64,000 bases of DNA from Woodsholea maritima DSM 17123. Lineage in GTDB: Bacteria; Pseudomonadota; Alphaproteobacteria; Caulobacterales; Maricaulaceae. Shown here in pieces: positions 17,036 to 25,415 of this stretch; the stretch's first letter is position 1, and every line of letters starts with the position of its first letter. The DNA lies in NCBI RefSeq assembly GCF_000382325.1, contig NZ_KB908058.1, forward strand, positions 348,442 to 412,441, given 5' to 3'. The notes beneath the pieces were generated by a model that saw only the letters and a program-made list of their open reading frames with translations, searched no databases and was not told the origin of the DNA. Both the position numbers and the translations under genes were made by a program.

Positions 17036-18295
17036 ATGACGCAACTCGATTTAAGTCGCGATGAAGCCTCGATCCTGGATTGGGTCGAGGCACGCGCCGA
17101 TCATATGATTGACACGGTTAAAACCTGGGCGCGGATCAATTCCGGCTCTCGCAATCGCGAAGGGCTGGAGGCCATGCGCAAGGTTTTGGGCCAAGCCTTC
17201 GCCGAAACCGGCGCAATGATCACCGCGCAAGAGCTCCATTCGTCCCAGACGGTGGAAAATAACGGTGAAATCAAAGACATTCACTACACTCCGGCTATGC
17301 GAGTGTCGCAGCGGCCAGAGGCCCCGATCCGCATTGTCCTGACCGGTCATCATGACACAGTATTCCCGGTGGAGAGCCATTTTCAAGATCTCGATCAATG
17401 GGATGCGGACACGTTAAACGGTCCCGGTGTGGCGGATATGAAGGGCGGAATTTTGGTGATGCTTCATGGCCTGTTGGCGTTGGAGCGCTCACCCTGGGCC
17501 AAGCAGATTGGCTATGATGTTTTGATCAGTCCGGATGAGGAAATCGGCTCGCTGGGTTCCGGTCCGATCCTGGCAGAGCTGGGCGCACGCGCGGATATCG
17601 GCATGACGTATGAGCCTGCACTGGCCGATGGGTCTTTGGCGGGTGCGCGTAAGGGCTCGGGCAATTTCTCGCTGCGGGTACGCGGTAAAGCCGCCCATGC
17701 CGGGCGCGAGCATCATCTGGGCCGCAATGCGATTGTCGCCGCGGCCGCCTTCGCTCAAGAGCTGGATAATCTTAACGGCGTTAAAGAGCATGTGACTATT
17801 AATGTCAGTCGCATTGATGGCGGCGGCGCGCCCAATGTGGTGCCCGATCTGGGCATTGCGCGCTTCAATGTTCGCGTGAAAACTGAAGACGAAGCGCTTT
17901 GGATTAAAGGCGAATTGGAAAAGCTGGTCGCCAAAACCAATGCCCGTGATGGCATCACGGCGGATCTGCATGGCGGCTTTACCCGTCCGCCCAAGCCGAT
18001 GAGCGCGGCCAATTTACAGATGTTTCAATGGACGCGTGCGGCTGGTGAGGCCATAGGCCTGGATCTTAAATGGCAAGATACCGGCGGGGTGTGCGAGGGT
18101 AATAATCTGTGGGCCTCGGGCTGTCCCAATGTCGATACTTTGGGGGTGCGCGGCGCGGATATTCATTCTGACCGTGAGATCGTCAAGCTGTCGAGTTTTG
18201 CAGAAAAATCAAAGCTTTCGGCAGTGATGCTGATGAAATTTGCGCAAGGGACATTCGACGCCAAACAGGCGCGCGCCCTGGCGCGTCAATCATAG
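17036..18295 (+). CDS. M20-family metallohydrolase beside the ast genes
   Basis: A cytoplasmic M20 amidohydrolase of 419 residues (carboxypeptidase G2/ArgE-like). Metal and catalytic motifs are LTGHHDTVFPV, NGPGVADMKGGILVML, ISPDEEIGSLGSGPIL (catalytic Glu pair) and GKAAHAGREHHLGRNAI in the lid domain. It lies 24 bases after the PLP enzyme and ten bases before astA, so it is almost certainly co-transcribed with the arginine succinyltransferase genes. No AstE (the M14-type succinylglutamate desuccinylase) is present in the window. I infer that this enzyme may remove succinate from N-succinylglutamate in its place. The alternative is a different N-acyl amino acid as substrate. The ribosome-binding site is weak. 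Confidence 0.9.
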   Translation: MTQLDLSRDEASILDWVEARADHMIDTVKTWARINSGSRNREGLEAMRKVLGQAFAETGAMITAQELHSSQTVENNGEIKDIHYTPAMRVSQRPEAPIRIVLTGHHDTVFPVESHFQDLDQWDADTLNGPGVADMKGGILVMLHGLLALERSPWAKQIGYDVLISPDEEIGSLGSGPILAELGARADIGMTYEPALADGSLAGARKGSGNFSLRVRGKAAHAGREHHLGRNAIVAAAAFAQELDNLNGVKEHVTINVSRIDGGGAPNVVPDLGIARFNVRVKTEDEALWIKGELEKLVAKTNARDGITADLHGGFTRPPKPMSAANLQMFQWTRAAGEAIGLDLKWQDTGGVCEGNNLWASGCPNVDTLGVRGADIHSDREIVKLSSFAEKSKLSAVMLMKFAQGTFDAKQARALARQS

Positions 18296-18305
18296 GGGAG
18301 GGGGC

Positions 18306-19322
18306 ATGCTCGTCGTTCGTGCTGCGAAATCTGTCGATCATGGCGCTTTTGTTGATTTGGCCCGTTCTACCGGGTCGGGCTTTACCTCATTGTCACTGAG
18401 TGATGAGGAATTGGCCAAAAAGCTGATGACCTCGGAGCGCTCTTTCGGTGGGGTCATCGAAGATCGCTCGGATGCGCATTATCAGTTAATGCTGATTGAT
18501 AGTGAAACCGGGGACATTATGGGCACCTCGGCGGTGAAGGCTGGTGTGGGGATCAAGAAGCCCTATTTTGACTTTAAAATCATAACCCTGGCTCAATCCT
18601 CGAAAGAGGCGCAACGCCGCTTCGACATGGATGTCATGCTGTTGGTCAATGATTTTGCGGGCTGCACGGAAGTGGGCTCGTTGTTTGTCAGCGATGGCGC
18701 GCGCGGGCGCGGGGCGGGGCGCTTGATCGCCCAGGCGCGCTATATGCTGATCGCCAATGATCTGACCCGCTTTGGTCCGCGCCTGCTGTCGGAATTACGC
18801 GGGGTTGTCAGTGAGGATGGCCACTCACCCTTTTATGATCATGTCTCTAAGCCTTTTTTCCGGATGAGTTTTGATGAGGCCGACCAGATGAGTGCGGCGA
18901 CGGATAATCAGTTCATTTTGGATTTGATGCCCAAGCATCCGATCTATCTGGATTTGCTGCCAAAAGCCGCGCGCGAGGTCGTTGGCCAGACCCATCCCCA
19001 TGGGGTGGGGGCGCTGCGCCTGTTAGAGGCGGAAAACTTCCGCTATGACAATTATGTCGATGTGTTTGATGGCGGTCCGTTGGTTTCGGTCGACACCGCT
19101 GATTGTCGCACCATCAAGGACAGCCAACTGCGCGCGCTTGCTTCATCCCCCTTGGGCCACGCTGCGGTTAAGGCTATGGTCTCCACCACCAGCGTCGACG
19201 GTTTCCGCTGCGTCTTTACCGAAATCGAAGCCGACGAACATGTCGCCTATCTATCTGATGAGGCCCGCACTGCCTTACGCGTGGGCCCCGGCGACACGAT
19301 ACGTATGTGGGAGGCCCCATGA
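18306..19322 (+). CDS. astA: Arginine N-succinyltransferase
   Basis: AstA moves succinate from succinyl-CoA to L-arginine, the first step of the ammonia-producing arginine succinyltransferase (AST) pathway. The 338-residue product has the family N-terminus VVRAAKSVDHGAFVDLARST, the motif TEVGSLFVSDGARGRGAGRL (acetyltransferase-like CoA loop), LLSELRGVVSEDGHSPFYDH, and GVGALRLLEAENFRYDNYVD. The start at 18306 follows GGGGAGGGGG and gives the standard N-terminus; an in-frame ATG 66 bases upstream would overlap the M20 gene deeply. The stop overlaps the astD start by four bases (ATGA). Confidence 0.97.
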   Translation: MLVVRAAKSVDHGAFVDLARSTGSGFTSLSLSDEELAKKLMTSERSFGGVIEDRSDAHYQLMLIDSETGDIMGTSAVKAGVGIKKPYFDFKIITLAQSSKEAQRRFDMDVMLLVNDFAGCTEVGSLFVSDGARGRGAGRLIAQARYMLIANDLTRFGPRLLSELRGVVSEDGHSPFYDHVSKPFFRMSFDEADQMSAATDNQFILDLMPKHPIYLDLLPKAAREVVGQTHPHGVGALRLLEAENFRYDNYVDVFDGGPLVSVDTADCRTIKDSQLRALASSPLGHAAVKAMVSTTSVDGFRCVFTEIEADEHVAYLSDEARTALRVGPGDTIRMWEAP

Positions 19323-20776
19323 GCGCCAGATCCGAAAGCTTCATCGCCGGTCAATGGGTGACCGGTCAGGGGGGGGGCTTAACATCCCTCGACCCGGCCA
19401 GTGGTGAAACCGTATGGCAGGGTAAAACCGCCAGCGCCGATCAAGTCGACCACGCCTTTAAAGCGGCCCGCGCCGCCTTTATGGATTGGGCGTTATTGGG
19501 TTTTGACGCGCGTAAAGCCATTGTTGAGGCCTATAAGGCGCAAGTCGTGGCGCGCAAGGACGAGATTGCTGAGCTGATCGCACGCGAGACCGGCAAGGTG
19601 TTGTGGGACAGTCTGGGCGAGGCCGGGGCGATGGCCGCCAAGGCCGATGTCTCGATCAAAGCCTATGGCGAGCGCACGGGCCAGACTTATACCGAAACCG
19701 ATTTCGGCTATCAGCAATTGGCGCATAAGCCCTTGGGCGTCTTCTTTGTGATGGGGCCGTATAACTTCCCCGGTCACTTACCCAATGGCCATATCATTCC
19801 GGCCTTGCTGGCGGGTAATACCTTGGTCTTTAAACCCTCAGAATTGACGCCTGCCATGGGCGCGCTGATGGCTGAGATGTGGCAGGGCGCAGGGCTTCCC
19901 GATGGGGTGCTGAACCTGGTCCAAGGCGGGCGCGAGGTGGGCGGTGCAGCCCTCGATCATGGCGAGCTGGATGGGGTTTTATTCACCGGGTCCTGGAATA
20001 CGGGGCGCTTTATTCATACCAAATTTGCCGGACGCACAGGGGTGCAACTGGCCTTGGAAATGGGCGGCAATAACCCGCTGGTGATCTGGGATGACCAAGA
20101 TGCGGAGGCGTCTGCGCGCATTGCCATTCTGTCGGCTTACATCTCCGGCGGGCAACGCTGTTCGTGTGCGCGCCGTTTGATCTTGCCAGAGGGCCAAGCG
20201 GGCGATCAAATCCTAGAGGTTTTGACCGATCTCATTCCTAAGCTGCCGATTGATGTGTGGAATGCCAATCCCGAACCCTTCTATGGCCCGCTGATCTCTG
20301 ATCGGGCGGCCCAGGCGGTGATTGATGCGCAAGCCCTGCTGGCCGGTAAGGGCGCGAAGGTGTTGGCCGAAGCCAAAATCCTGGATAAAGGCGCGGCCTT
20401 TGTTTCGCCCTCCCTGATCGACACCACCGGGCTTGATGTGTCCGATGAAGAAGTCTTCGGCCCGCTCCTTCAGGTGCGCCGCGTGGCGAGCTTTGAGGCG
20501 GCCTTGGTCGAAGCCAATAATACCGCCTATGGCCTGTCTGCTGGGCTGGTTAGCCGTGATGAAGCCTTGTGGAAACGCTTCTGGGTGGGTAGCCGCGCCG
20601 GGATTGTCAACTGGAACCGACCCACGCCGGGCGCGGCCAGCACGATGCCCTTCGGCGGTCCGGGGCAATCGGGAAATCTGCGCCCCAGCGCCTATTATGC
20701 GGCGGATTATTGCGCCTATCCGGTGGCCACGCAGGCCGCGAGCACCCTCGAAAAACAAGCCATTAAGGGGCTCTAA
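19319..20776 (+). CDS. astD: Succinylglutamate-semialdehyde dehydrogenase
   Basis: AstD oxidises N-succinylglutamate 5-semialdehyde to N-succinylglutamate with NAD. The 485-residue product is a complete aldehyde dehydrogenase: GPYNFPGHLPNGHIIPALLA and TLVFKPSELTPAM in the NAD-binding fold, VLFTGSWNTGRFIH, LALEMGGNNPLVIWD with the general-base Glu, and ISGGQRCSCARRLILP with the catalytic Cys. GVLNLVQGGREVG and SMPFGGPGQSG-like segments (here TMPFGGPGQSGNLRP) match AstD. It is coupled to astA by a four-base overlap and ends two bases before astB. Confidence 0.96.
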   Translation: MSARSESFIAGQWVTGQGGGLTSLDPASGETVWQGKTASADQVDHAFKAARAAFMDWALLGFDARKAIVEAYKAQVVARKDEIAELIARETGKVLWDSLGEAGAMAAKADVSIKAYGERTGQTYTETDFGYQQLAHKPLGVFFVMGPYNFPGHLPNGHIIPALLAGNTLVFKPSELTPAMGALMAEMWQGAGLPDGVLNLVQGGREVGGAALDHGELDGVLFTGSWNTGRFIHTKFAGRTGVQLALEMGGNNPLVIWDDQDAEASARIAILSAYISGGQRCSCARRLILPEGQAGDQILEVLTDLIPKLPIDVWNANPEPFYGPLISDRAAQAVIDAQALLAGKGAKVLAEAKILDKGAAFVSPSLIDTTGLDVSDEEVFGPLLQVRRVASFEAALVEANNTAYGLSAGLVSRDEALWKRFWVGSRAGIVNWNRPTPGAASTMPFGGPGQSGNLRPSAYYAADYCAYPVATQAASTLEKQAIKGL

Positions 20777-20778
20777 CC

Positions 20779-22119
20779 ATGCGCACGATCGAAGCGAATT
20801 TCGACGGCCTGGTTGGGCCGACCCACAATTATGGCGGCTTGGCAGACGGCAATGTCGCCAGTGCGAAGAATAAGGGCCTCATCTCTTCCCCGCGTGCCGG
20901 GGTGCTAGAAGGCCTGGCGAAGATGAAGCGTTTGGCCGATGCAGGCCTGGTGCAGGGCGTTCTGCCCCCGCATGAGCGTCCCTTCCTGCCGCGCCTGCGT
21001 GAATTGGGTTTTTCTGGCTCTGACAAAGCGATTTGGGACGCGGCCTGGGCGGCAGACCCCGTCCTTTGCCGCAATCTCACCTCGGCCAGTCCGATGTGGG
21101 CGGCAAATGCGGCCATGGTCAGTCCTTCGGCTGATACCGCCGATGGCCGGGTTCATTTCACACCGGCCAATCTGCATTCGACCCTGCACCGCTCCATCGA
21201 AGGGCCCCAGACCGAAACCGCGTTGAAGGCGATCTTTGCCGATGATACCCACTTCGCGGTTCATGCGCCTTTACCCGATCAGGTGGCCTTCAGTGATGAA
21301 GGCGCGGCCAATCATGTGCGCCTGTGCGCTGAACATGGCGAGGAGGGTGTGGAGATTTTGGTTTTTGGCCGTGATGCCTATGAGGATTATCGCGGTGTTT
21401 TTCCTGCACGCCAAACCCGCCAATCGTGTGAAGCCATTGCGCGTCGTCATGGCCTGAACCCCAAGCGCACGGTGATTGTGCGCCAGTCTCAGCGCGCCAT
21501 TGATGCGGGGGCCTTCCACAATGATGTGGTCTGTGTCGGCAATGGTCCGGTATTGTTCTTCCATGAATTTGCGTTCGAGGACAAGGCTGGGACATTGGCG
21601 GCGATCAAGGCGGCGGCTGAAGACCTGTTCGAGCCGATCTTCGTTGAGGTGCCTGACAGTGAAGTGCCGCTGGGCGATGCCATCACGTCTTACCTTTTTA
21701 ACTCGCAGCTTCTGAGCTGGCCCGATTATGACCGCATGGTTTTGATCGCGCCCAAGGAAACCGAAGAATGCACCAGCACGCGTGAGTATTGTGAGCGTCT
21801 GGTGGCTGGCAATGGCCCCATCGGCGATGTTCAGTATGCTGAGGTTCGTCAATCCATGCGCAATGGCGGCGGGCCGGCCTGTCTGCGTCTGCGTGTGGTG
21901 TTGAGCGAGGAGGAGCGCGCCGGCGTTAATCCCAAATGCCTGATGAGCGAGACGCTCTATCAAGAGCTCACCGCCTGGGGTGAAAAATGGTATCGCGATG
22001 AACTTGGCCCCAATGATCTGGGCGATCCGGCTTTGATTGTGGAGGCCCAAGGCGCGCTGGATGCGCTAACTGCAATCTTGGGGCTGGGGCGGGGATTTTA
22101 TCCTTTTCAGCGCGGTTAA
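20779..22119 (+). CDS. astB: N-succinylarginine dihydrolase
   Basis: AstB hydrolyses N-succinylarginine to N-succinylornithine, two ammonia and CO2, the second AST step. The 446-residue product has the amidinotransferase-fold signatures EANFDGLVGPTHNYGGLADG at the N-terminus, IDAGAFHNDVVCVGNGPVLF with the catalytic His, and NGGGPACLRLRVVLS with the catalytic Cys. The length equals that of known AstB proteins (about 445). It ends the cluster. astC (succinylornithine aminotransferase) and astE are not in the window, so the middle transamination and the last desuccinylation must be provided elsewhere or by other enzymes. Confidence 0.97.
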   Translation: MRTIEANFDGLVGPTHNYGGLADGNVASAKNKGLISSPRAGVLEGLAKMKRLADAGLVQGVLPPHERPFLPRLRELGFSGSDKAIWDAAWAADPVLCRNLTSASPMWAANAAMVSPSADTADGRVHFTPANLHSTLHRSIEGPQTETALKAIFADDTHFAVHAPLPDQVAFSDEGAANHVRLCAEHGEEGVEILVFGRDAYEDYRGVFPARQTRQSCEAIARRHGLNPKRTVIVRQSQRAIDAGAFHNDVVCVGNGPVLFFHEFAFEDKAGTLAAIKAAAEDLFEPIFVEVPDSEVPLGDAITSYLFNSQLLSWPDYDRMVLIAPKETEECTSTREYCERLVAGNGPIGDVQYAEVRQSMRNGGGPACLRLRVVLSEEERAGVNPKCLMSETLYQELTAWGEKWYRDELGPNDLGDPALIVEAQGALDALTAILGLGRGFYPFQRG

Positions 22120-22123
22120 AGCC

Positions 22124-22561
22124 TTAATCAAGATAGTGAATATCCAGGGGCGGGACACGGCGTGGTTCCGCCCTTGGCGTGTGTGATGCGATCAGGTCTT
22201 CACTGAGCCAGCGTTCGGCCTCTTTGAGGGTGTTAAAGGTGCGAAGCTTATGGGGCGTGCTGGAATTGATCATTTCTTGCACAAGGGCGATTAGGCCTTG
22301 AAGGTGATTGGCTTTTAAAACCGCAAAGCGTGTGGGCGGCAAAGTGGTCAAAACCATCAGGCCCTGGGTCAGGTAAGTCTCTATACTGGCATCATAAAAG
22401 GCTTTTCGAGGGTCAAATAAAACCCGGCGCGTGTTTGCGGCTTTATAGGCTTTCAAAAAGGCGCGCTGACCCCGGCCCATATCAACGGGGCGGCGATGAC
22501 CGTGGGCCACCAGCAATAAGGCTTTGCCCCCTAAACAGGGTTTTATATCGAGCGTAGTCAT
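22124..22561 (-). CDS. Hypothetical protein, tandem paralogue A
   Basis: A 145-residue cytoplasmic protein of no family I can name. It is clearly homologous to the next gene upstream (22703-23179). Shared blocks are RRVLFDPRKAFY, a TxLPPTRFAVLKANHxxGL segment, and the exact string STPHKLRTF near residue 100. The pattern of alternating strands and helices and the length recall SpoIIAA/STAS-like folds, but that is a guess. AAGGGGG lies six bases before the ATG. It ends four bases from the astB stop, convergently. It has 39 percent or so charged and polar residues and no membrane segment or signal peptide. Confidence 0.75.
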   Translation of the reverse strand: MTTLDIKPCLGGKALLLVAHGHRRPVDMGRGQRAFLKAYKAANTRRVLFDPRKAFYDASIETYLTQGLMVLTTLPPTRFAVLKANHLQGLIALVQEMINSSTPHKLRTFNTLKEAERWLSEDLIASHTPRAEPRRVPPLDIHYLD

Positions 22562-22702
22562 GGCGAGCCCCCTTCGAAAGGCAGCACGCTAGGCGATGGA
22601 TCTTTTTAAAGATTGAATGAAGAGGGTTTGCGCGCGTTAACTTCGTTGAAGGATTTTGAGCGATAACCAAACGCATTCAACAAGCTGCTAGAATGCCCCC
22701 GA

Positions 22703-23179
22703 TCAGTCGATGATAAAAACATCATCATAGGTGTCCGGACGCGGTGATTTCACCAGTTCAGGCTCGGCGGGGGGCGGGGCCGGGGCGTCGTCTTCAAGAC
22801 CGCGCTGATCATCCAGCAGCCAGGTGCGTGCAGCCTCTTCATCACTGAAGGCGCGCATCTTATGGGGCGTGCTGAGATTGACGATTTCCAGGGCGATATT
22901 GACCAAACCCAAGGTGTGATCAGACTTGATCACCGCTATGCGCGAAGGGGGCAGTTCGGTCAGCTTGGCCATCGCTTCAAACATGTACCGGTTCATATTG
23001 GCAGTATATGTCGCTTTGCGCGGATCAAACAGGATCCGGCGGGCAGGCTGGGCCTTATACACCCGCAGGAAATAAGCAAGCGTGCCCAAGGCATCAGAGG
23101 GTGTGCGTTGGCCGCGCACAACCAACTTTAAGGCCTGTCCATCAAAACAGTGCTCAATCAGACTATCACTCACCCGCAC
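22703..23179 (-). CDS. Hypothetical protein, tandem paralogue B
   Basis: A 158-residue paralogue of the gene at 22124. Shared blocks are RRILFDPRKATYTANMNRY, LPPSRIAVIKSDHTLGLVN and STPHKMRAFSDEEAARTWL. The C-terminal 30 residues are acidic and Pro-rich (DDAPAPPPAEPELV) and differ from paralogue A, so the tails may give different partners or locations. The start is GTG at 23179 with AAGGA close upstream. The two paralogues read in the same direction with 141 bases between them and may be co-transcribed. The function is unknown. Neighbours (astB, phhA) concern amino-acid breakdown, which may be coincidental. Confidence 0.78.
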   Translation of the reverse strand: MRVSDSLIEHCFDGQALKLVVRGQRTPSDALGTLAYFLRVYKAQPARRILFDPRKATYTANMNRYMFEAMAKLTELPPSRIAVIKSDHTLGLVNIALEIVNLSTPHKMRAFSDEEAARTWLLDDQRGLEDDAPAPPPAEPELVKSPRPDTYDDVFIID

Positions 23180-23285
23180 ATTCCTTTCATGAGGTCGTGA
23201 AGGATACGCGCGGAGCCTTGTTAAAGTCTGAACGAAAGCAGTGAATAGATATTAATGATCATCTGTGAATAAGCTTCAAAACGCC

Positions 23286-24167
23286 TTAAACGGCAACCGC
23301 TTCAGCCTTCAAGCCGCCCGCATGGGCATATTCCTGGGTGCCTTGGGTATAGACCTTATCGCCGTCCACCAGCGTATCGGGCTTGGTGTCGGGAACACCT
23401 TTCAGCTTGGCATAGATCGGATCGAAGTCCTGACCGGCGGTGGCCTCCATCAGCTCGTCATAAGAATCGATGACGAAATAGGTCTGCTGGAAATCATCAT
23501 AGCGGTAATCGGTGGTCATCACCCGCTCGAGATCAAAATGGACGCGGTGGGGCGAGCGCGCTTCCAGGCTGAATTTCGATTCAGATTGCGAGGAGACAAT
23601 GCCCGCACCATAGATGCGCCGCCCCTCAGGGGTGTTGATCAAGCCAAACTCGACCGTATACCAATAGAGCCGGGTCAGGTTTTCGATCATGTCATGCTTC
23701 ATAGCTTTGACCCCGCCGCGCCCATAGGCCTGCATATAATCGGCAAAAACCGGTTGGGTCAGTAAGGGGACATGACCAAAGACATCGTGGAAGATGTCAG
23801 GCTCTTCAAGATAATCCAGCTTATGTGCATCGCGAATAAAACGCCCGGCGACAAAGCGGCGATTAGCCAGATGATCGAAGAACACATCATTGGGGATCAG
23901 GCCGTGAACGGTGACGACTTCCCAGCCGGTCAGCGCCATCAGCTTTTCATTCATCCGGCGGAAATCGGGGATTTCATCGCTCATATTCAAAAGCTCGAGG
24001 CCCTTGAAATGCTCCGGCGCGGCGCGCCCTTGCAGCACTTTCATCTGGCGATCATAAAGCGTCTTCCAGACCCCATGCTCTTCCGGCGTATACTTATCCC
24101 ACATCTGGTCAATGGTGTGATCGGCACGTGGGGTTTGTTGCGCAATAATAGGGTCATTGACCGGCAT
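23286..24167 (-). CDS. phhA: Phenylalanine 4-monooxygenase
   Basis: Iron- and pterin-dependent hydroxylase converting phenylalanine to tyrosine, the first step of Phe catabolism. The 293-residue product matches the bacterial monodomain enzymes. Iron ligands are the two His in IFHDVFGHVPLLTQP and the Glu in LYWYTVEFGLI. Further motifs are GWEVVTVHGLIPNDVFFDHL and FVAGRFIRDAHKLDYLEEPD. No phhB (pterin dehydratase) or downstream tyrosine-degradation gene lies next to it here. GAGAG precedes the ATG. A candidate operator sits 20-45 bases upstream. Confidence 0.96.
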   Translation of the reverse strand: MPVNDPIIAQQTPRADHTIDQMWDKYTPEEHGVWKTLYDRQMKVLQGRAAPEHFKGLELLNMSDEIPDFRRMNEKLMALTGWEVVTVHGLIPNDVFFDHLANRRFVAGRFIRDAHKLDYLEEPDIFHDVFGHVPLLTQPVFADYMQAYGRGGVKAMKHDMIENLTRLYWYTVEFGLINTPEGRRIYGAGIVSSQSESKFSLEARSPHRVHFDLERVMTTDYRYDDFQQTYFVIDSYDELMEATAGQDFDPIYAKLKGVPDTKPDTLVDGDKVYTQGTQEYAHAGGLKAEAVAV

Positions 24168-24185
24168 GGTAAAAGACTCTCCGAA

Positions 24186-24211
24186 AAAATAGTTTCGTTT
24201 GTAACTATTTT
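24186..24211 (-). promoter_or_regulatory. Inverted repeat upstream of phhA
   Basis: AAAATAGTT (24186-24194) and AACTATTTT (24203-24211) are perfect nine-base arms separated by eight bases, 18-44 bases before the phhA start. The size fits a dimeric regulator; the regulator is not identified. Confidence 0.5.
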
Positions 24212-24214
24212 AGC

Positions 24215-24240
24215 AAAAAGCCCCCCGCAATGCGAGGGGC
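24215..24240 (-). terminator. Intrinsic terminator of the beta/gamma-crystallin-like gene
   Basis: On the minus strand GCCCCTCGC, loop ATT and GCGGGGGGC (one mismatch) are followed by TTTTT. It lies about 40 bases after the stop at 24278 and separates this gene from phhA. Confidence 0.8.
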
Positions 24241-24277
24241 CTTGGCTGTAAATATGCGGTCTAAAATGTCGCGGGTC

Positions 24278-25252
24278 TTAGCGATCGTTGCACAAGACAT
24301 TAGTCAGGATTTCTTCGGTGCGTCCGAAATTATCATCCTGCAGGAAGTAAGCCTCACCGCGATAATTAGACCGCTCGTGATACATCGCGCGGCGATGACC
24401 GGCGCTGCGGCACAGCTGGTTGGCGACTTCTACCCCGCAGGTGCGCCCAAAACGATCGCTACAGAAGGCGACCGGCTGGCCATCGACAGAAGGACGCTCA
24501 TAATAGACGGTGGGTGTGCCGCCATCGACATCCACGCGTCCCCCAGGACGTCCAGGACGCCCAGGACGGCTGGGGTAATCAGGACCAGAGCGACCAGGGC
24601 GGCGATAATTGTAATCATCTAAGGGTTCAGCCGAAGAAATCTCACGCTCGAAACCCATACGCGCGAGAGAGCGCACATCGCCTTCAAAGGTTTCGCAGCG
24701 GCCTTCAAAATCGGCGTGCTGACAGAAGACCCAAGATCCGCGGTGAACCCGAATGGAACCGGCCATGTCATTAAACGCCAAGCCGCTGAGATTGGCCGAA
24801 GAGCTGTTGAGGGTAATGGAGCGTCCGGTAAAATTCGGTCCCGCATAAAGCGTCGCGCCCGCCTCGGCATCAGGACCGCGGAAGCGGACCCGACGAACCG
24901 ATGACATTTTGTCATTCATGGCATTACGGGTCATATCGGGCTGATCTTCGTTGATGACACCACAACTGCCGCGATAATCGGCATGAACACAAATCTCCCA
25001 CTGACCGCGTCCTTCGATGCGGATGGAGGAGACCATATCATTCATGCCCTCATGCCCCAGATTGGACGAGGCTTCGGTAATACGAACCGAGCGACCTTGG
25101 TAATTGGCGTGTTCATAAAGAATGATGGCACCGCCGCGTTCATCATCGCGGTCGCGACCACGCCCACGTTGGGCTTCGGCGGGGGCCAAAAGGCTTACCG
25201 CGCTGAGCGTACCCAGAGCAGCGAAAACAAGCGGACGAAGAAGACCTGACAT
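24278..25252 (-). CDS. Secreted beta/gamma-crystallin-like protein
   Basis: A 324-residue exported protein with signal peptide MSGLLRPLVFAALGTLSAVS (to about PAEAQ). At least four beta/gamma-crystallin motif units follow: YEHANYQGRSVRI...NDMVSSIR; CVHADYRGSCGVI...NDKMSSVR; LYAGPNFTGRSITL...NDMAGSIRV; and CQHADFEGRCETF. A less regular unit closes the protein (YHERSNYRGEAYFLQ). The N-D-x-x-S-S segments resemble calcium-binding double-clamp motifs, so calcium binding is plausible. A Gly/Pro/Arg linker (about 215-240) splits the repeats. Odd-numbered extra units carry paired cysteines, suggesting disulfides. The ATG at 25252 is chosen because GGAG lies eight bases before it; a GTG nine bases upstream overlaps that site. 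The role is unknown, possibly envelope or stress related. Confidence 0.85.
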   Translation of the reverse strand: MSGLLRPLVFAALGTLSAVSLLAPAEAQRGRGRDRDDERGGAIILYEHANYQGRSVRITEASSNLGHEGMNDMVSSIRIEGRGQWEICVHADYRGSCGVINEDQPDMTRNAMNDKMSSVRRVRFRGPDAEAGATLYAGPNFTGRSITLNSSSANLSGLAFNDMAGSIRVHRGSWVFCQHADFEGRCETFEGDVRSLARMGFEREISSAEPLDDYNYRRPGRSGPDYPSRPGRPGRPGGRVDVDGGTPTVYYERPSVDGQPVAFCSDRFGRTCGVEVANQLCRSAGHRRAMYHERSNYRGEAYFLQDDNFGRTEEILTNVLCNDR

Positions 25253-25368
25253 AAGGTTCACTCCAAAAGGTAAGGGTTATCATTGCGATCAGATGTAGTC
25301 GGTGCCGTCTGAACGAAAACTGAAGAGGTTGTGCAGGTTTAGTGAAGGGTTGGTGGCCAAAATAAGGC

Positions 25369-25393
25369 AAGGCCCGAACATAGTCCGGGCCTT
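25369..25393 (-). terminator. Terminator-like hairpin after asmA-like gene
   Basis: AAGGCCCG and CGGGCCTT form a perfect eight-base stem around nine bases, 22 bases past the AsmA stop. It is flanked by T-rich sequence on both strands, so it could work in either direction. Confidence 0.65.
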
Positions 25394-25415
25394 TATTAGA
25401 TTATGCCTCGAGGCC

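Noticed and set aside
21271..22050. Long open frame (259 codons) on the minus strand inside astB
   Set aside because: It is the antisense shadow of a clearly identified gene and has no domain-like sequence or start signal.
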